Assembly: GCF_017874255.1 (NCBI RefSeq)
Contig: NZ_JAGGLD010000003.1
Location: 434,001 to 498,000, forward strand
Reading direction: 5' to 3'
DNA length: 64,000 bases
DNA from: Paenibacillus shirakamiensis
GTDB lineage: Bacteria; Bacillota; Bacilli; Paenibacillales; Paenibacillaceae
The notes under the pieces are model-generated. The model was not told where the DNA came from and did no database searches. It saw only the letters and a list, made by a program, of their open reading frames with translations. The first letter of the stretch is position 1; each line of letters begins with the position of its first letter. A program made the position numbers and the translations under genes. Shown here piece after piece: positions 9,570-17,347 of the stretch.

Positions 9570-10415
9570 TCAAGGTGAAATGGTTCTGCCCGATACTAAA
9601 ATATACTGAAGTAGATTCGGTTGTATCTGTATCCCGCCTTTTGACCTAATATCCTTTGTAATTTGTGCATCTTTTTTCACAGAAGGTCTCTTTCTATCTT
9701 TAATGTCTACAGAAGAATAAGGGATATCCAGTGTGCTCCCTTGTTCAAAATATATGAGGGTAGATAGGTTCTCTTGTCCTTCTGGAACATCGGCCCCAGA
9801 TATATTTTTAGCAACTACATTAAAGATGACTTCAGTAATTTTATTGCGAACATTCGTAGATAATGTGTAGTACAAAGGTTGAAATGCACTCGGATTTAGT
9901 GTGCGCGAGATGGCTACACGATCATCATCTAAAAGATACTTCAAGCGACCCTGCCTCAATAATCTTTCATCCTTAAGCTGTATTATATTCTGACTGACAA
10001 CGGCACGATAAGAGAATGAATTGAACAACACGCGTGCAGGTATAATCATCGATCCCTTTTCCATAACAGGTGCTGTGTCCATGGATACGTCCTTCCCATT
10101 GACTACGGCATTTTTGCTACCTAGTTTAATTTTCACAACGTTCTTCCCTTGCTTCATCCAAGCAGATTGTGAGGCTTGATCATAAGAGACTTGAGCACCC
10201 AAAAGCTCACTTGTAGATCTTAATGGAAGCATCAAACGATTATTATTCTTATCCACGTAGGGAGCCTTAGGATAGGTATAGGCTACATAATAATCATTCA
10301 TTTTAAGAATTATGGGTGTTTTTTCTTGTGAAGCCGCTGCATAACTCTGATTAGGTAAGATAGATCCAAATAGAACTAACAGCATCCCAAACACTACCGT
10401 TTTATTAAACTTCAT
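9570..10415 (-). CDS. Secreted copper-amine-oxidase N-terminal (stalk) domain protein
   Basis: A 281-residue exported protein. The signal peptide runs to about residue 26 (hydrophobic core VVFGMLLVLFGSI, cleavage after SYA). Residues 30-140 carry the 'stalk'/copper amine oxidase N-terminal-like repeat common in Paenibacillus surface proteins: NNRLMLPLRSTSELLGAQVSYD, KIKLGSKNAVVNGKDVSMDTAPVM, IIPARVLFNSF. The C-terminal half (145-281) is not recognised and no enzyme motif is visible. The family is thought to act as an extracellular interaction module. The SD is AAAGGAGG. Monocistronic. Confidence 0.75.
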   Translation of the reverse strand: MKFNKTVVFGMLLVLFGSILPNQSYAAASQEKTPIILKMNDYYVAYTYPKAPYVDKNNNRLMLPLRSTSELLGAQVSYDQASQSAWMKQGKNVVKIKLGSKNAVVNGKDVSMDTAPVMEKGSMIIPARVLFNSFSYRAVVSQNIIQLKDERLLRQGRLKYLLDDDRVAISRTLNPSAFQPLYYTLSTNVRNKITEVIFNVVAKNISGADVPEGQENLSTLIYFEQGSTLDIPYSSVDIKDRKRPSVKKDAQITKDIRSKGGIQIQPNLLQYILVSGRTISP

Positions 10416-10703
10416 TTTATCATCCTCCTTTTTTTGGAATTCAGAAGTTTAGACGAGCATTGATGAATTTTGTTGCGAACGATGATAACCAAGAAGATAC
10501 ACTGTTCCTCTTCCTCCAGAGCTGTAGAAGTATTGCACACAGATTGAACACAGTCAAAATAGCCCATGCTTCATGCTGTATAAGTATTTTTAGTCTCTTT
10601 GTGAAACGAAATCTATTGCAAAAAAAAGACGCATTCAAATCGATCGCATGCGATCCACCTGAACACGCCCTGTATAGAGCTGTATTGAAGCTGTACGAGA
10701 ATA
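10416..10703. other. 288-bp gap with no supported gene
   Basis: Short overlapping frames exist on both strands but lack ribosome binding sites and family likeness. I see no clear terminator or RNA here. Confidence 0.5.
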
Positions 10704-11012
10704 TTAATGATCTCCGTGGTTTCCTTTTGAAGGATTCGTAATTACAAACCCTTCCTCTGGGAAATATAGATAATCGATCTTTACGCCATCAAGTAATGGC
10801 TCGTTAGGATCTATAATAACGTCGATCTCCTTGTCAGTAGAGACGATCTGATCTTTCTCTTCAGGCTTGGCCAAATCCATCCCATAGTGAGCATGATCTC
10901 CATGCGCATGGGTAATGAACACTTTGAGCAATAATCCTTTGCCTTGATGCTCTTCCTTTTCGAGCTCTAACTTAATTATTTTCGCAGCATTTCGGGTAAT
11001 TTTGACACTCAT
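10704..11012 (-). CDS. HesB/IscA-like protein lacking the cluster cysteines
   Basis: A 102-residue protein with the fold pattern of HesB/IscA A-type iron-sulfur carriers: the start VKITRNAAKIIKLELEKEE, then the middle KEIDVIIDPNEPLLDGVKIDYLY and the tail FVITNPSKGNHGDH. In true carriers three cysteines sit in the loop after the first strand and in a C-terminal C-x-C after 'NP'. Here those places hold HAHGDHAHYGM and NHGDH, rich in His and Asp, and the protein has no Cys at all. It may bind another metal or none. ATG 11012 is preferred to ATG 11018 because of its better distance from GAGGAG. Confidence 0.7.
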   Translation of the reverse strand: MSVKITRNAAKIIKLELEKEEHQGKGLLLKVFITHAHGDHAHYGMDLAKPEEKDQIVSTDKEIDVIIDPNEPLLDGVKIDYLYFPEEGFVITNPSKGNHGDH

Positions 11013-11084
11013 CAGCATTCGCTCCTCTAGTGCTTGTTCTAGTGCTTATTGTAAATAATCTACTCCTCTAGTGCAAGGAGCAGA

Positions 11085-11324
11085 TCATAGTACAGGATAT
11101 TTGCGCTCCGCCCGATTCACGAACCAATTCATTAAGATCATACTTACCGCAATATCATCCAGCGGCATAAATGGAATGGCATCGGGAAGGATCCAATATA
11201 AAAGTGCGGGAACAAGGAACAACATTTTCTCCCCTAATGGAATCTGCGAAGAGGTCATCAATCGAGGTAATCTCCGAAATACATGTGCCCAGTTTTTAGC
11301 GGACCAGAGTTTTTGTAATTTCAT
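11085..11324 (-). CDS. DUF1232 (YkvA-like) small membrane protein
   Basis: A 79-residue protein with the DUF1232 core ALLYWILPDAIPFMPLDDIAV, where the P-D-x-x-P-x-x-P-x-D-D pattern is diagnostic, and one or two short hydrophobic segments. Function is unknown for the family. The SD is GAGGAG at a good distance. Confidence 0.75.
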   Translation of the reverse strand: MKLQKLWSAKNWAHVFRRLPRLMTSSQIPLGEKMLFLVPALLYWILPDAIPFMPLDDIAVSMILMNWFVNRAERKYPVL

Positions 11325-11394
11325 GATGGTTCACTCCTCTTATCAAAAATGGCTTACCTAAGTAGGATACCCATTTCCTTATGTCCTGAATAAT

Positions 11395-12306
11395 TTAGAT
11401 CGTTAACCACTCTGCAAGAAGATTCGATATATCTTGATACATTTGTTCAAATTGTTCCACAGGCAGAGGATTCACACCTACTCCTGCCTCAATCGTGAAT
11501 CCGGGCCTCCTGAAGTACTGAATGAACCAGTCTTTGTACCCAGCATCACTGTCGGTTAGCTGCACTGGAAGATACCCCGAGACTCTACCTAAACGCATAG
11601 CCCATTCTTCTGCTTCAGGAGGTTCACAGTCTCGATAGTTCCAGTAGATCTCTTTACCTTGCGTATGGAGAGACAGGACCGCATCAAATTGTTCCTGAAT
11701 TGTAAAATGGGATAGTGCTATGGCCTCTGGTTCGGTCAATGCCGCACTACCGCCATAATCTTTAGATGCAGGACCCTTTTGTCCCCTTCGGATTCGCTCT
11801 TCTTCCCATCCGGCTGGGAATTGGTCGTTCAAGTCTACCCCACGAATATTTGCTTTCCACCTGGAAAAGTCTCTACTTCCTCCATTCCAGCAAATGAGTT
11901 CTCGTTCAAGTAGGCTTCCTTCCTCTATCCCTTGTTGTACGAGGTTCACTCCATCTGGATTGACCATCGGTACGATCCAAAGTGTATTCTTGTCTAACCA
12001 TACAGGCGCTATGTCTCCATACCTTCCACAATGGGTGGTACTCGCAAAAGACAATTCTTCAACAAATTGCAGTAAAATGGGTGTCGTAATCCATTCGTTC
12101 GCATGAACTGAAGCATTGGCATGGAGTTTTCGTAAACCTGTACCTAAGCCTAAAGCTAGGATTGGACGTCCACATACGCTGTGACCAATCACTTCTTGCC
12201 GAATACAGGGATAGGTGTTTCTTAACAAAGACACCTGATGCATCATCATGTCAAACGTGTAGATATCCCCGTCGATGCTTACATTTCTTTGTCGTGTGTT
12301 AGTCAT
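11395..12306 (-). CDS. M14 family zinc carboxypeptidase (murein-peptide type)
   Basis: A 303-residue M14 metallopeptidase. Zinc ligands are visible as HANEW (H-x-x-E, about residues 68-71) and SLHTQG (third His, about 212). A catalytic Glu sits in FTIEAG near residue 272, and VPMVNPDGVNL and RGVDLNDQFPAGW give the usual substrate-site Asn/Arg positions. This is the catalytic architecture of Bacillus gamma-D-glutamyl-diaminopimelate endopeptidase I, but the N-terminal LysM repeats of that enzyme and any signal peptide are absent. It therefore probably acts inside the cell on murein peptides. The next gene downstream of its promoter side is glutamate racemase, also cell-wall related. Confidence 0.85.
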   Translation of the reverse strand: MTNTRQRNVSIDGDIYTFDMMMHQVSLLRNTYPCIRQEVIGHSVCGRPILALGLGTGLRKLHANASVHANEWITTPILLQFVEELSFASTTHCGRYGDIAPVWLDKNTLWIVPMVNPDGVNLVQQGIEEGSLLERELICWNGGSRDFSRWKANIRGVDLNDQFPAGWEEERIRRGQKGPASKDYGGSAALTEPEAIALSHFTIQEQFDAVLSLHTQGKEIYWNYRDCEPPEAEEWAMRLGRVSGYLPVQLTDSDAGYKDWFIQYFRRPGFTIEAGVGVNPLPVEQFEQMYQDISNLLAEWLTI

Positions 12307-12390
12307 TCATAGCCCTCCTTACACCCGTAATTCAACGTATGAATAAGGACGTGCAGACTATGTCAAGAAATGGTGGATGAATATATAAAA

Positions 12391-12426
12391 AGAGTCCCCA
12401 CATCCTTATATTAAGGACTGGAGACT
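12391..12426 (-). terminator. Terminator after glutamate racemase
   Basis: Read on the minus strand, an imperfect stem AGTCtCCaGTCCTT / AAGGATgtGGgGACT is followed by CTTTTT. Confidence 0.6.
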
Positions 12427-12431
12427 ACTCA

Positions 12432-13244
12432 CTATAATACCGGGAACTGCCATACTACAGGGGTAAGCATTATCTGTTCTCCAAGCCAACTATGCGCTAT
12501 GGACTGGAACATCTCTGCATCACCGCTGCAAAAGAATTGGTGAATGGGTGTCTCGTCTGCTGTGGCGAGCTGACCTTTCTGATAAAGAACGGTGCTGATC
12601 TCACGAGCCGTCTCATCTGCTGAACTAATCAGCTTCACTTTCGGACCCATCTCTTCTTGAATGGCATCACGCAGGAAAGGATAATGGGTACAGCCGAGAA
12701 TTAACGTATCGATTTTGAACTTCTTGATTCCAATAAGCGCTTTTCGCACGACCGCCTGAGCAGCCACGGAATCGAACATCCCTTGTTCTACTAAGGGGAC
12801 AAGCGTTGGACAAGCATCACTTACAACATCAATAAAAGGCGATAATTCTCGAAGTGCCGCTGGATAAGCTTCACTTTGGATCGTACCTGCGGTACCAATG
12901 ACACCGACATGTCCGGTCTTGGTAGCGCTGATGGCTGCCCTCGCCCCTGGACGAATCACTCCGATGACAGGAATGCTTATTTTATCAGCAATGTAGTCCA
13001 AGGCCGCAGCAGTTGCCGTATTACAAGCAATCACGACCATCTTAGGCTTGTATTGAATGAGATAATCCACAATTTGTTCGGTGAACAAGCGGACTTCTTC
13101 CGGGGTTCGGGGGCCGTAAGGAGCACGGGCAGTATCTCCGAAATAAATAACTTTCTCCCGTGGAAGTTGGCGCATGACCTCCTTGGCCACCGTCAATCCT
13201 CCTACACCCGAATCTAGTATTGCAATAGCTTGTTGCACGAACAT
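12432..13244 (-). CDS. murI: Glutamate racemase
   Basis: A 270-residue cofactor-independent racemase that makes D-glutamate for peptidoglycan. Both catalytic cysteines are visible in their motifs: VIACNTATAAALD (about 68-80) and LGCTHYPFL (about 180-188). IAILDSGVGGLTV at the N-terminus and YFGDTARAPYG (about 35-45) complete the family signature. ATG 13244 and an in-frame GTG 13238 are both possible starts; the SD (GCGGG) is weak, and the GTG is better spaced. Two inverted repeats lie upstream. Monocistronic with its own terminator. Confidence 0.92.
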   Translation of the reverse strand: MFVQQAIAILDSGVGGLTVAKEVMRQLPREKVIYFGDTARAPYGPRTPEEVRLFTEQIVDYLIQYKPKMVVIACNTATAAALDYIADKISIPVIGVIRPGARAAISATKTGHVGVIGTAGTIQSEAYPAALRELSPFIDVVSDACPTLVPLVEQGMFDSVAAQAVVRKALIGIKKFKIDTLILGCTHYPFLRDAIQEEMGPKVKLISSADETAREISTVLYQKGQLATADETPIHQFFCSGDAEMFQSIAHSWLGEQIMLTPVVWQFPVL

Positions 13245-13297
13245 CCCGCTTTCTTTCGTTTCATAGTTGAATGAATCCGATAATTATTCTTAAGTAC

Positions 13298-13337
13298 TTT
13301 ATGATGCAGCATCATAAAGGGTACCTAAATAGTACCC
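13298..13337. promoter_or_regulatory. Two adjacent inverted repeats upstream of murI
   Basis: TTTATGATGC, one base, GCATCATAAA (13298-13318) is a perfect 10-bp palindrome. It is followed immediately by GGGTAC, seven bases, GTACCC (13319-13337). They sit 54-93 bases before the murI start and have no T tract, so they look like protein-binding sites rather than terminators. Confidence 0.5.
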
Positions 13338-13380
13338 CAATTTGCGCAGTACTACAACAAATAGAACCTTATGAATAGGC

Positions 13381-13403
13381 AAAAAGGCCCCTAAGGGCCT
13401 TCT
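13381..13403 (-). terminator. Terminator after the ytxH-like gene
   Basis: On the minus strand GAAGGCCC, TTA, GGGGCCTTTTTG. Confidence 0.75.
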
Positions 13404-13430
13404 GTAATTATCACTAGGGTTGAAAGATTC

Positions 13431-13454
13431 ATTTATAATTTAATTTATAATTTA
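13431..13454 (-). repeat. 12-bp exact tandem duplication across a stop codon
   Basis: ATTTATAATTTA occurs twice head to tail. The copy at 13443-13454 contains the stop of the ytxH-like gene; the other lies just past it. The period is a multiple of three, so the duplicated stop is in frame. Confidence 0.85.
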
Positions 13455-13798
13455 TCCACTTCAGTCTGCGTGAAATCGGCTACACTTGCTGGATCATTCC
13501 CCGTGGAGGAGACGTATACGACCGCTTCTTCTACGTCTTTCACGCCTCCTTTACCCAAGCGAAAAGATTGCACACGCGTTACGAATCCTTGGGTCTTTTG
13601 TTTTGCTTTTCCATAAAGTTCGGTACTCTGTCCTCCTACTTTTTCAGCTACAGCCCTTGATTTATCTGTTACCTGCCGCGCCTGAACTACAATATTTGTG
13701 CGAAGTTCTTTGCCTGCTTTGGGAGCAACGAGTAACGCGGTCACAGAACCCACAACACCGCCAAATATCGATCCCCAAACAAAGTGATTTTTGCTCAT
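13445..13798 (-). CDS. YtxH domain-containing protein
   Basis: A 117-residue protein with the YtxH pattern: a short N-terminal hydrophobic segment with glycine-rich WGSIFGGVVGSVTALLVAPKAGKELR (about 8-33), then a charged helical tail (ARQVTDKSRAVAEKV, ELYGKAKQKTQGFVTRVQ). The family is associated with general stress response in Bacilli. SD GGAGAG. A tandem duplication overlaps the stop codon. Confidence 0.8.
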   Translation of the reverse strand: MSKNHFVWGSIFGGVVGSVTALLVAPKAGKELRTNIVVQARQVTDKSRAVAEKVGGQSTELYGKAKQKTQGFVTRVQSFRLGKGGVKDVEEAVVYVSSTGNDPASVADFTQTEVDKL

Positions 13799-13940
13799 GC
13801 TTCATCTCTCCTATCGGCCATGCCCGCGAGCCGGGCGAATGCCTATATTGTTGATGTATTATAATCCGCCTGAGCTTGACCTGACACACATTACAACAAA
13901 AAAATAATGAATTTAAAAATGGAGCAATGTACATTGCATA

Positions 13941-13978
13941 AAAAAGCCCCCCTACTCCAAGCTGCAGTAGTGGGACTT
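13941..13978 (-). terminator. Terminator for the Dabb-DUF86 unit
   Basis: Minus strand AAGtCCCaCTACT / AGTAGgGGGGCTT with a loop of about nine bases, then TTTTT. Confidence 0.7.
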
Positions 13979-13987
13979 ATCCATCAT

Positions 13988-14043
13988 CTCTAAGATTACG
14001 ACCATCTATCCTCTAAGATTGCCACCATCTTGCCTCTAAGATT
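13988..14043 (-). repeat. 23-bp tandem repeat, three imperfect copies, across a stop codon
   Basis: CTCTAAGATT begins at 13988, 14011 and 14034, with similar sequence between (the first two copies share CCATCT). The third copy holds the last codons and stop of the DUF86 gene; the other two lie in its 3' untranslated region. Confidence 0.85.
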
Positions 14044-14464
14044 GCGACAATTCCTGATCCAAATACACGCGAATACGATGTGCAAAATCGGCTAATGCAT
14101 CAGGCAAAACGTGCATTAATGATTCTAGTCCACCCTTGTCCCAGCTAAAATATTCTTGCACCAAAGGTCGACGCAGCCGAACGAGCTGAATGAGTAGGTT
14201 CCCCATATCCTCCGGAACGACATGCTCATCTAACATGATGTCGACGATATCTTCATAACTACTCGCATCCCGCATAATGAACCCATCAATCAGATAACTC
14301 CCTACATCTGTAACGACCTCTATAGCTAAATGTAGCGCACGTTCTTCCGCATAACGGTGGAGGAGCAGATGATCTGTCTGATCCGATGCACTTTTCAAAA
14401 TCTCAATAATATCCGGTAACACTTGTAATCTACGCTCAATCTGTTCCCGATTCACATAATACAT
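14036..14464 (-). CDS. DUF86 (HepT/YutE-like) protein
   Basis: A 142-residue all-helical protein of the DUF86 family, recognised by EERALHLAIEVVTDVGSYLIDG (about 40-61) and SYEDIVDIMLDEHVV. DUF86 includes HepT toxins, whose RNase motif is R-x4-6-H; at the matching place this protein reads RLRRPLVQEYF, so the His is replaced by Gln. No MntA-type nucleotidyltransferase antitoxin is adjacent, so a solitary YutE-like role, not a toxin, is more likely. It sits 11 bases behind the Dabb gene and is co-transcribed with it. SD AAGGAG. Confidence 0.7.
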   Translation of the reverse strand: MYYVNREQIERRLQVLPDIIEILKSASDQTDHLLLHRYAEERALHLAIEVVTDVGSYLIDGFIMRDASSYEDIVDIMLDEHVVPEDMGNLLIQLVRLRRPLVQEYFSWDKGGLESLMHVLPDALADFAHRIRVYLDQELSQS

Positions 14465-14475
14465 GGAAGAACTCC

Positions 14476-14763
14476 TTAAAATTCGTAGTCTACAGCAATA
14501 GAAGATTCTCTAACTTCATTCATATATTCAATAACTTTGAGATGCTCAGGATGAACTTGATAGCCGTTCAAATCCTCTTGGGAAGCGAAAGTAGCTACTA
14601 ATGCGATATCATATGAACGCGCAGAGTGAATGATATCGGCTCCTACTTGTATATCCACCAGTTGTTCTACTTTACCGTCCAGCTCTCGCAACACTTCAAG
14701 TGTACGGTCAACTATTGCGGTAGAAGCATCTTTCAATTTGAACAATACAATATGTTTGATCAT
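14476..14763 (-). CDS. Dabb (stress-responsive A/B barrel) domain protein
   Basis: A 95-residue single-domain dimeric alpha-beta barrel protein. MIKHIVLFKLKD at the start, GADIIHSARSYDIALVATFASQEDLNGYQVHPEHLKV in the middle and SSIAVDYEF at the end are the family pattern. Family members range from stress proteins to small cyclases; none can be assigned here. SD AAGGAGAG. First gene of a two-gene unit with DUF86. Confidence 0.85.
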   Translation of the reverse strand: MIKHIVLFKLKDASTAIVDRTLEVLRELDGKVEQLVDIQVGADIIHSARSYDIALVATFASQEDLNGYQVHPEHLKVIEYMNEVRESSIAVDYEF

Positions 14764-14899
14764 GCCATCGTCTCTCCTTAGGTTTCCGAAGTCATCGTTC
14801 CAACAAAAAATATATCATGTACAAGCCGAAAGAAAAAGAACTTGAGTACGATTGATAGAGGATCTTGTGGATCCTTACAGCGATAAGCGTTAAAAATTC

Positions 14900-14930
14900 A
14901 AAAAAAAGACGCCCCTCCAAGGGCGCCTTC
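14900..14930 (-). terminator. Terminator after the GH4 gene
   Basis: Minus strand GGCGCCC, TTGG, AGGGGCGTC then eight Ts. Confidence 0.85.
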
Positions 14931-14938
14931 TCTATGTC

Positions 14939-16261
14939 TTACTGCTGCTCTTCTTCTTCAAAAAAGCGAGGTAGATAAGGCTTGTGTGCTTCCAGCATCT
15001 CATCCAGTAGCAATTTACCCACCGTTACAGAAGGCACTAACGGATGATGGGTCATGGCTTGCAGCGCTAAGCCGCGATCTCCACTAACTGCAGCATCGAT
15101 GGCTAGACTCTCGTAGCTTTTCACAGCATGGAGAAGTCCTTTAATATGTTCAGGAATATACTTCGGCATCAATGGAATCGGCCCTTGAGCCGTTACAATG
15201 CAGTTAATCTCAATGCTCGCATCCTCAGGCAAGAAATCAAACACAGTGCCGTTAGGTACATTCAGCGTCTGAATATCATTGGTCCCTTTGTACAATGAAC
15301 GCATCAATTTCACTGCAGCTTCAGAGTAATATGCTCCCCCGCGTTGTTCCAGTTGTTTTGGCTTTTCTTCGAGAGACTCGTCGGCATATAATTCGAATAG
15401 TTCTTTCTCTACCCGACTCACAACGTCAGCACGCGTACCATCTTTCTCCAAAGACTCTTTCATCTCGTCGAACATTTCGTTCGTCATATAATAATATTTC
15501 AGATAGTATGTCGGTACCGCGCCTAGGGATTGCAGGAACTCGGGGTCCCAGCCTACGGTCGGTACATTCTTGGCACTATACTGCTTACCACCTGCCAGAA
15601 TCTCAGGAAGCTTCTCTTCCCCATTCACCAGCGCAGAAGTTACCCAGTGCAAATGATTAATGCCTACAAATTCGGGCAAGACTTGCTTTTCATCTACCCC
15701 ATACTCTTCTGCAAGGAACTTTTGAAAGTTAATAGGAGAATTACACAAACCTACGGTCTTCACACGAGAGTACTTTGTTACGGCTTCTGTTACCATACCT
15801 GCTGGATTGGTGAAATTAAGCATCCATGCTTCTGGAGCCAACTCTTCAATGTCACGACAGATGTCCAGAATCACCGGGATCGTCCGTAGTGCCTTGAACA
15901 TGCCTCCGGGACCTGTAGTCTCTTGTCCTACAACCCCATGTTGGATGGGAATATGCTCGTCTTGCTTCCGCGCTTCAAGTAGACCGATACGCATTTGCGT
16001 CGTCACAAAATCTGCACCAGCAATGGCTTCTCTGCGGTTCAATGTCAAATGAACTTTCATAGGGATGCCCGCTTTGCGAACCATGCGCTGTGCTAATTTG
16101 CCTACAATATCCAGCTTATGCTTGCCTTCCTCGATATCCACCAGCCAAAGTTCTGCAACTGGCATGTCCTCATATCCCTTAATCAAACCTTCAACTAGCT
16201 CGGGCGTATAAGAAGATCCTCCACCAATCACAGCAATTTTGAGTCCTTGTCCCTTATTCAT
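14939..16261 (-). CDS. GH4 NAD-dependent 6-phospho-beta-glycosidase
   Basis: A 440-residue family GH4 enzyme, which hydrolyses phosphorylated disaccharides through an NAD+/Mn2+ redox mechanism. Seen: the dinucleotide fold KIAVIGGGSSYTPELVEGL (about 8-26), the metal-binding Cys in LCNSPI (about 172), NHLHW (about 201), and NFTNPAG. It resembles the LicH/CelF/ChbF branch (6-phospho-beta-glucosides, chitobiose-6-P). I start at ATG 16261, nine bases after AAGGGG; a TTG six bases upstream is also in frame. The start overlaps the end of the kinase gene by eight bases, so the two are translationally coupled. No PTS is in the window, so the source of phosphorylated substrate is open. Confidence 0.88.
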   Translation of the reverse strand: MNKGQGLKIAVIGGGSSYTPELVEGLIKGYEDMPVAELWLVDIEEGKHKLDIVGKLAQRMVRKAGIPMKVHLTLNRREAIAGADFVTTQMRIGLLEARKQDEHIPIQHGVVGQETTGPGGMFKALRTIPVILDICRDIEELAPEAWMLNFTNPAGMVTEAVTKYSRVKTVGLCNSPINFQKFLAEEYGVDEKQVLPEFVGINHLHWVTSALVNGEEKLPEILAGGKQYSAKNVPTVGWDPEFLQSLGAVPTYYLKYYYMTNEMFDEMKESLEKDGTRADVVSRVEKELFELYADESLEEKPKQLEQRGGAYYSEAAVKLMRSLYKGTNDIQTLNVPNGTVFDFLPEDASIEINCIVTAQGPIPLMPKYIPEHIKGLLHAVKSYESLAIDAAVSGDRGLALQAMTHHPLVPSVTVGKLLLDEMLEAHKPYLPRFFEEEEQQ

Positions 16262-17249
16262 GTACAATTTCCCCTTTCTGGTCTGACACTGTTATATTCT
16301 GTAAAGTAGCCATCACTTCGTCACTCGCCGGTTGGTTGTCTGCATCCATGGCACTTAATATGGCTCCCATTACAGGATCCATCGTAATTCTTACAATCGA
16401 AGCCTTCGGAGCGATCCGTCCCAATTCTTCAGTAATCGCATCAATCATAGGATTATTCATACTCTTAGCTAGAACACTTCCGCCTAAGACCACTTCAAAA
16501 GCTTCTTCCTCCATACCTAATCGACGAATTAATGCACCCACCGCATTGGCATGCTCACGACCTTCTTCTAACAAATAATCAATAGATAATGCATCTCCAA
16601 GCTGTGCAGCCTTAAAAACAAGCTCTGCCAGATGAAGCGGTGGTGAAAAGCGATCATCTAGTGCAGCATCCAACATCGCAGGAACATCAGCGAATTCTGT
16701 TGTATCTAAGACCATTTGCTGTAATATCGTAGGTCTACCTCTCCCATCCCAAGCTCGAATCGCAGAACGGAAGGCAAAGTCAGCCAGACTTCGACCCGAT
16801 CCCTGACCGTCTCCAAAGAGATAACCGAACCCACCATATTGCAGTTCTTCTCCAGCGCTATTGCGAGCAGCCGCATTAAATCCAGTACCACTAATAATTA
16901 CGGCTCCATAAGAACGTGAGGTCCCCGCTCGCATAGCGATCATCGTATCACAAGCTATTTTGTGTCTAGGAAAACCTAGTGAACCAATCATTGGACGTAA
17001 AATTTCGAAATCCGGTTCCCGATCAGCCCCCGCTAATCCAAAATAAGCGAAATGAATATCCTTTGGTGTCAACTTGGCTTCTTCAAGTGCCAAGCGGCAG
17101 GCTAAAGCTATATTTTCTTCTGCCTGTTGAAGACCGGTCTGATGATTGCCGTTGCCCGTATCTCCTCGGCCTTGAAGGTGTCCTTGATCATTCACAATGA
17201 GGGCGTGGGTCTTGCTTCCTCCCGCATCCACTCCAAGATAGTAATTCAT
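16254..17249 (-). CDS. BadF/BadG/BcrA/BcrD-type sugar kinase (N-acetylglucosamine kinase-like)
   Basis: A 331-residue ASKHA-fold kinase resembling MurK and eukaryotic GlcNAc kinase. The phosphate loop is LGVDAGGSKTHALIV (about 5-19). SGTGFNAAARN (about 121-131) and GGFGYLFGDGQGSG (about 139-152) are the second phosphate and sugar-binding loops, and VVLGGSVL the adenosine loop. It probably phosphorylates an amino sugar such as GlcNAc or MurNAc. It is coupled to the GH4 gene by overlap, suggesting salvage of chitin- or wall-derived sugars. Strong SD GGAGGGGG. Only about 30 bases separate it from a terminator hairpin, so its expression may rely on readthrough or attenuation at that hairpin. Confidence 0.85.
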   Translation of the reverse strand: MNYYLGVDAGGSKTHALIVNDQGHLQGRGDTGNGNHQTGLQQAEENIALACRLALEEAKLTPKDIHFAYFGLAGADREPDFEILRPMIGSLGFPRHKIACDTMIAMRAGTSRSYGAVIISGTGFNAAARNSAGEELQYGGFGYLFGDGQGSGRSLADFAFRSAIRAWDGRGRPTILQQMVLDTTEFADVPAMLDAALDDRFSPPLHLAELVFKAAQLGDALSIDYLLEEGREHANAVGALIRRLGMEEEAFEVVLGGSVLAKSMNNPMIDAITEELGRIAPKASIVRITMDPVMGAILSAMDADNQPASDEVMATLQNITVSDQKGEIVHE

Positions 17250-17283
17250 CTGCTACCCCCTCCTTCTACCATTTAGTGTACAC

Positions 17284-17317
17284 AAAAAAGACTATTGCAT
17301 TCTTCCGCAATAGTCTT
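17284..17317 (-). terminator. Terminator or attenuator between araC-type gene and kinase
   Basis: Minus strand AAGACTATTGC, eight bases, GCAATAGTCTT then T6. It leaves little room for a separate promoter before the kinase. Confidence 0.8.
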
Positions 17318-17347
17318 ATGAACTGATACTATTCTACTGAGTTTACA

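Noticed and set aside
10460..10741. 93-residue plus-strand frame
   Set aside because: It has no SD and its 3' part is antisense to the HesB-like gene; composition looks non-coding.
14036..14763. HepT-MntA type toxin-antitoxin pair
   Set aside because: The DUF86 protein lacks the RNase His and its partner is a Dabb protein, not a nucleotidyltransferase.
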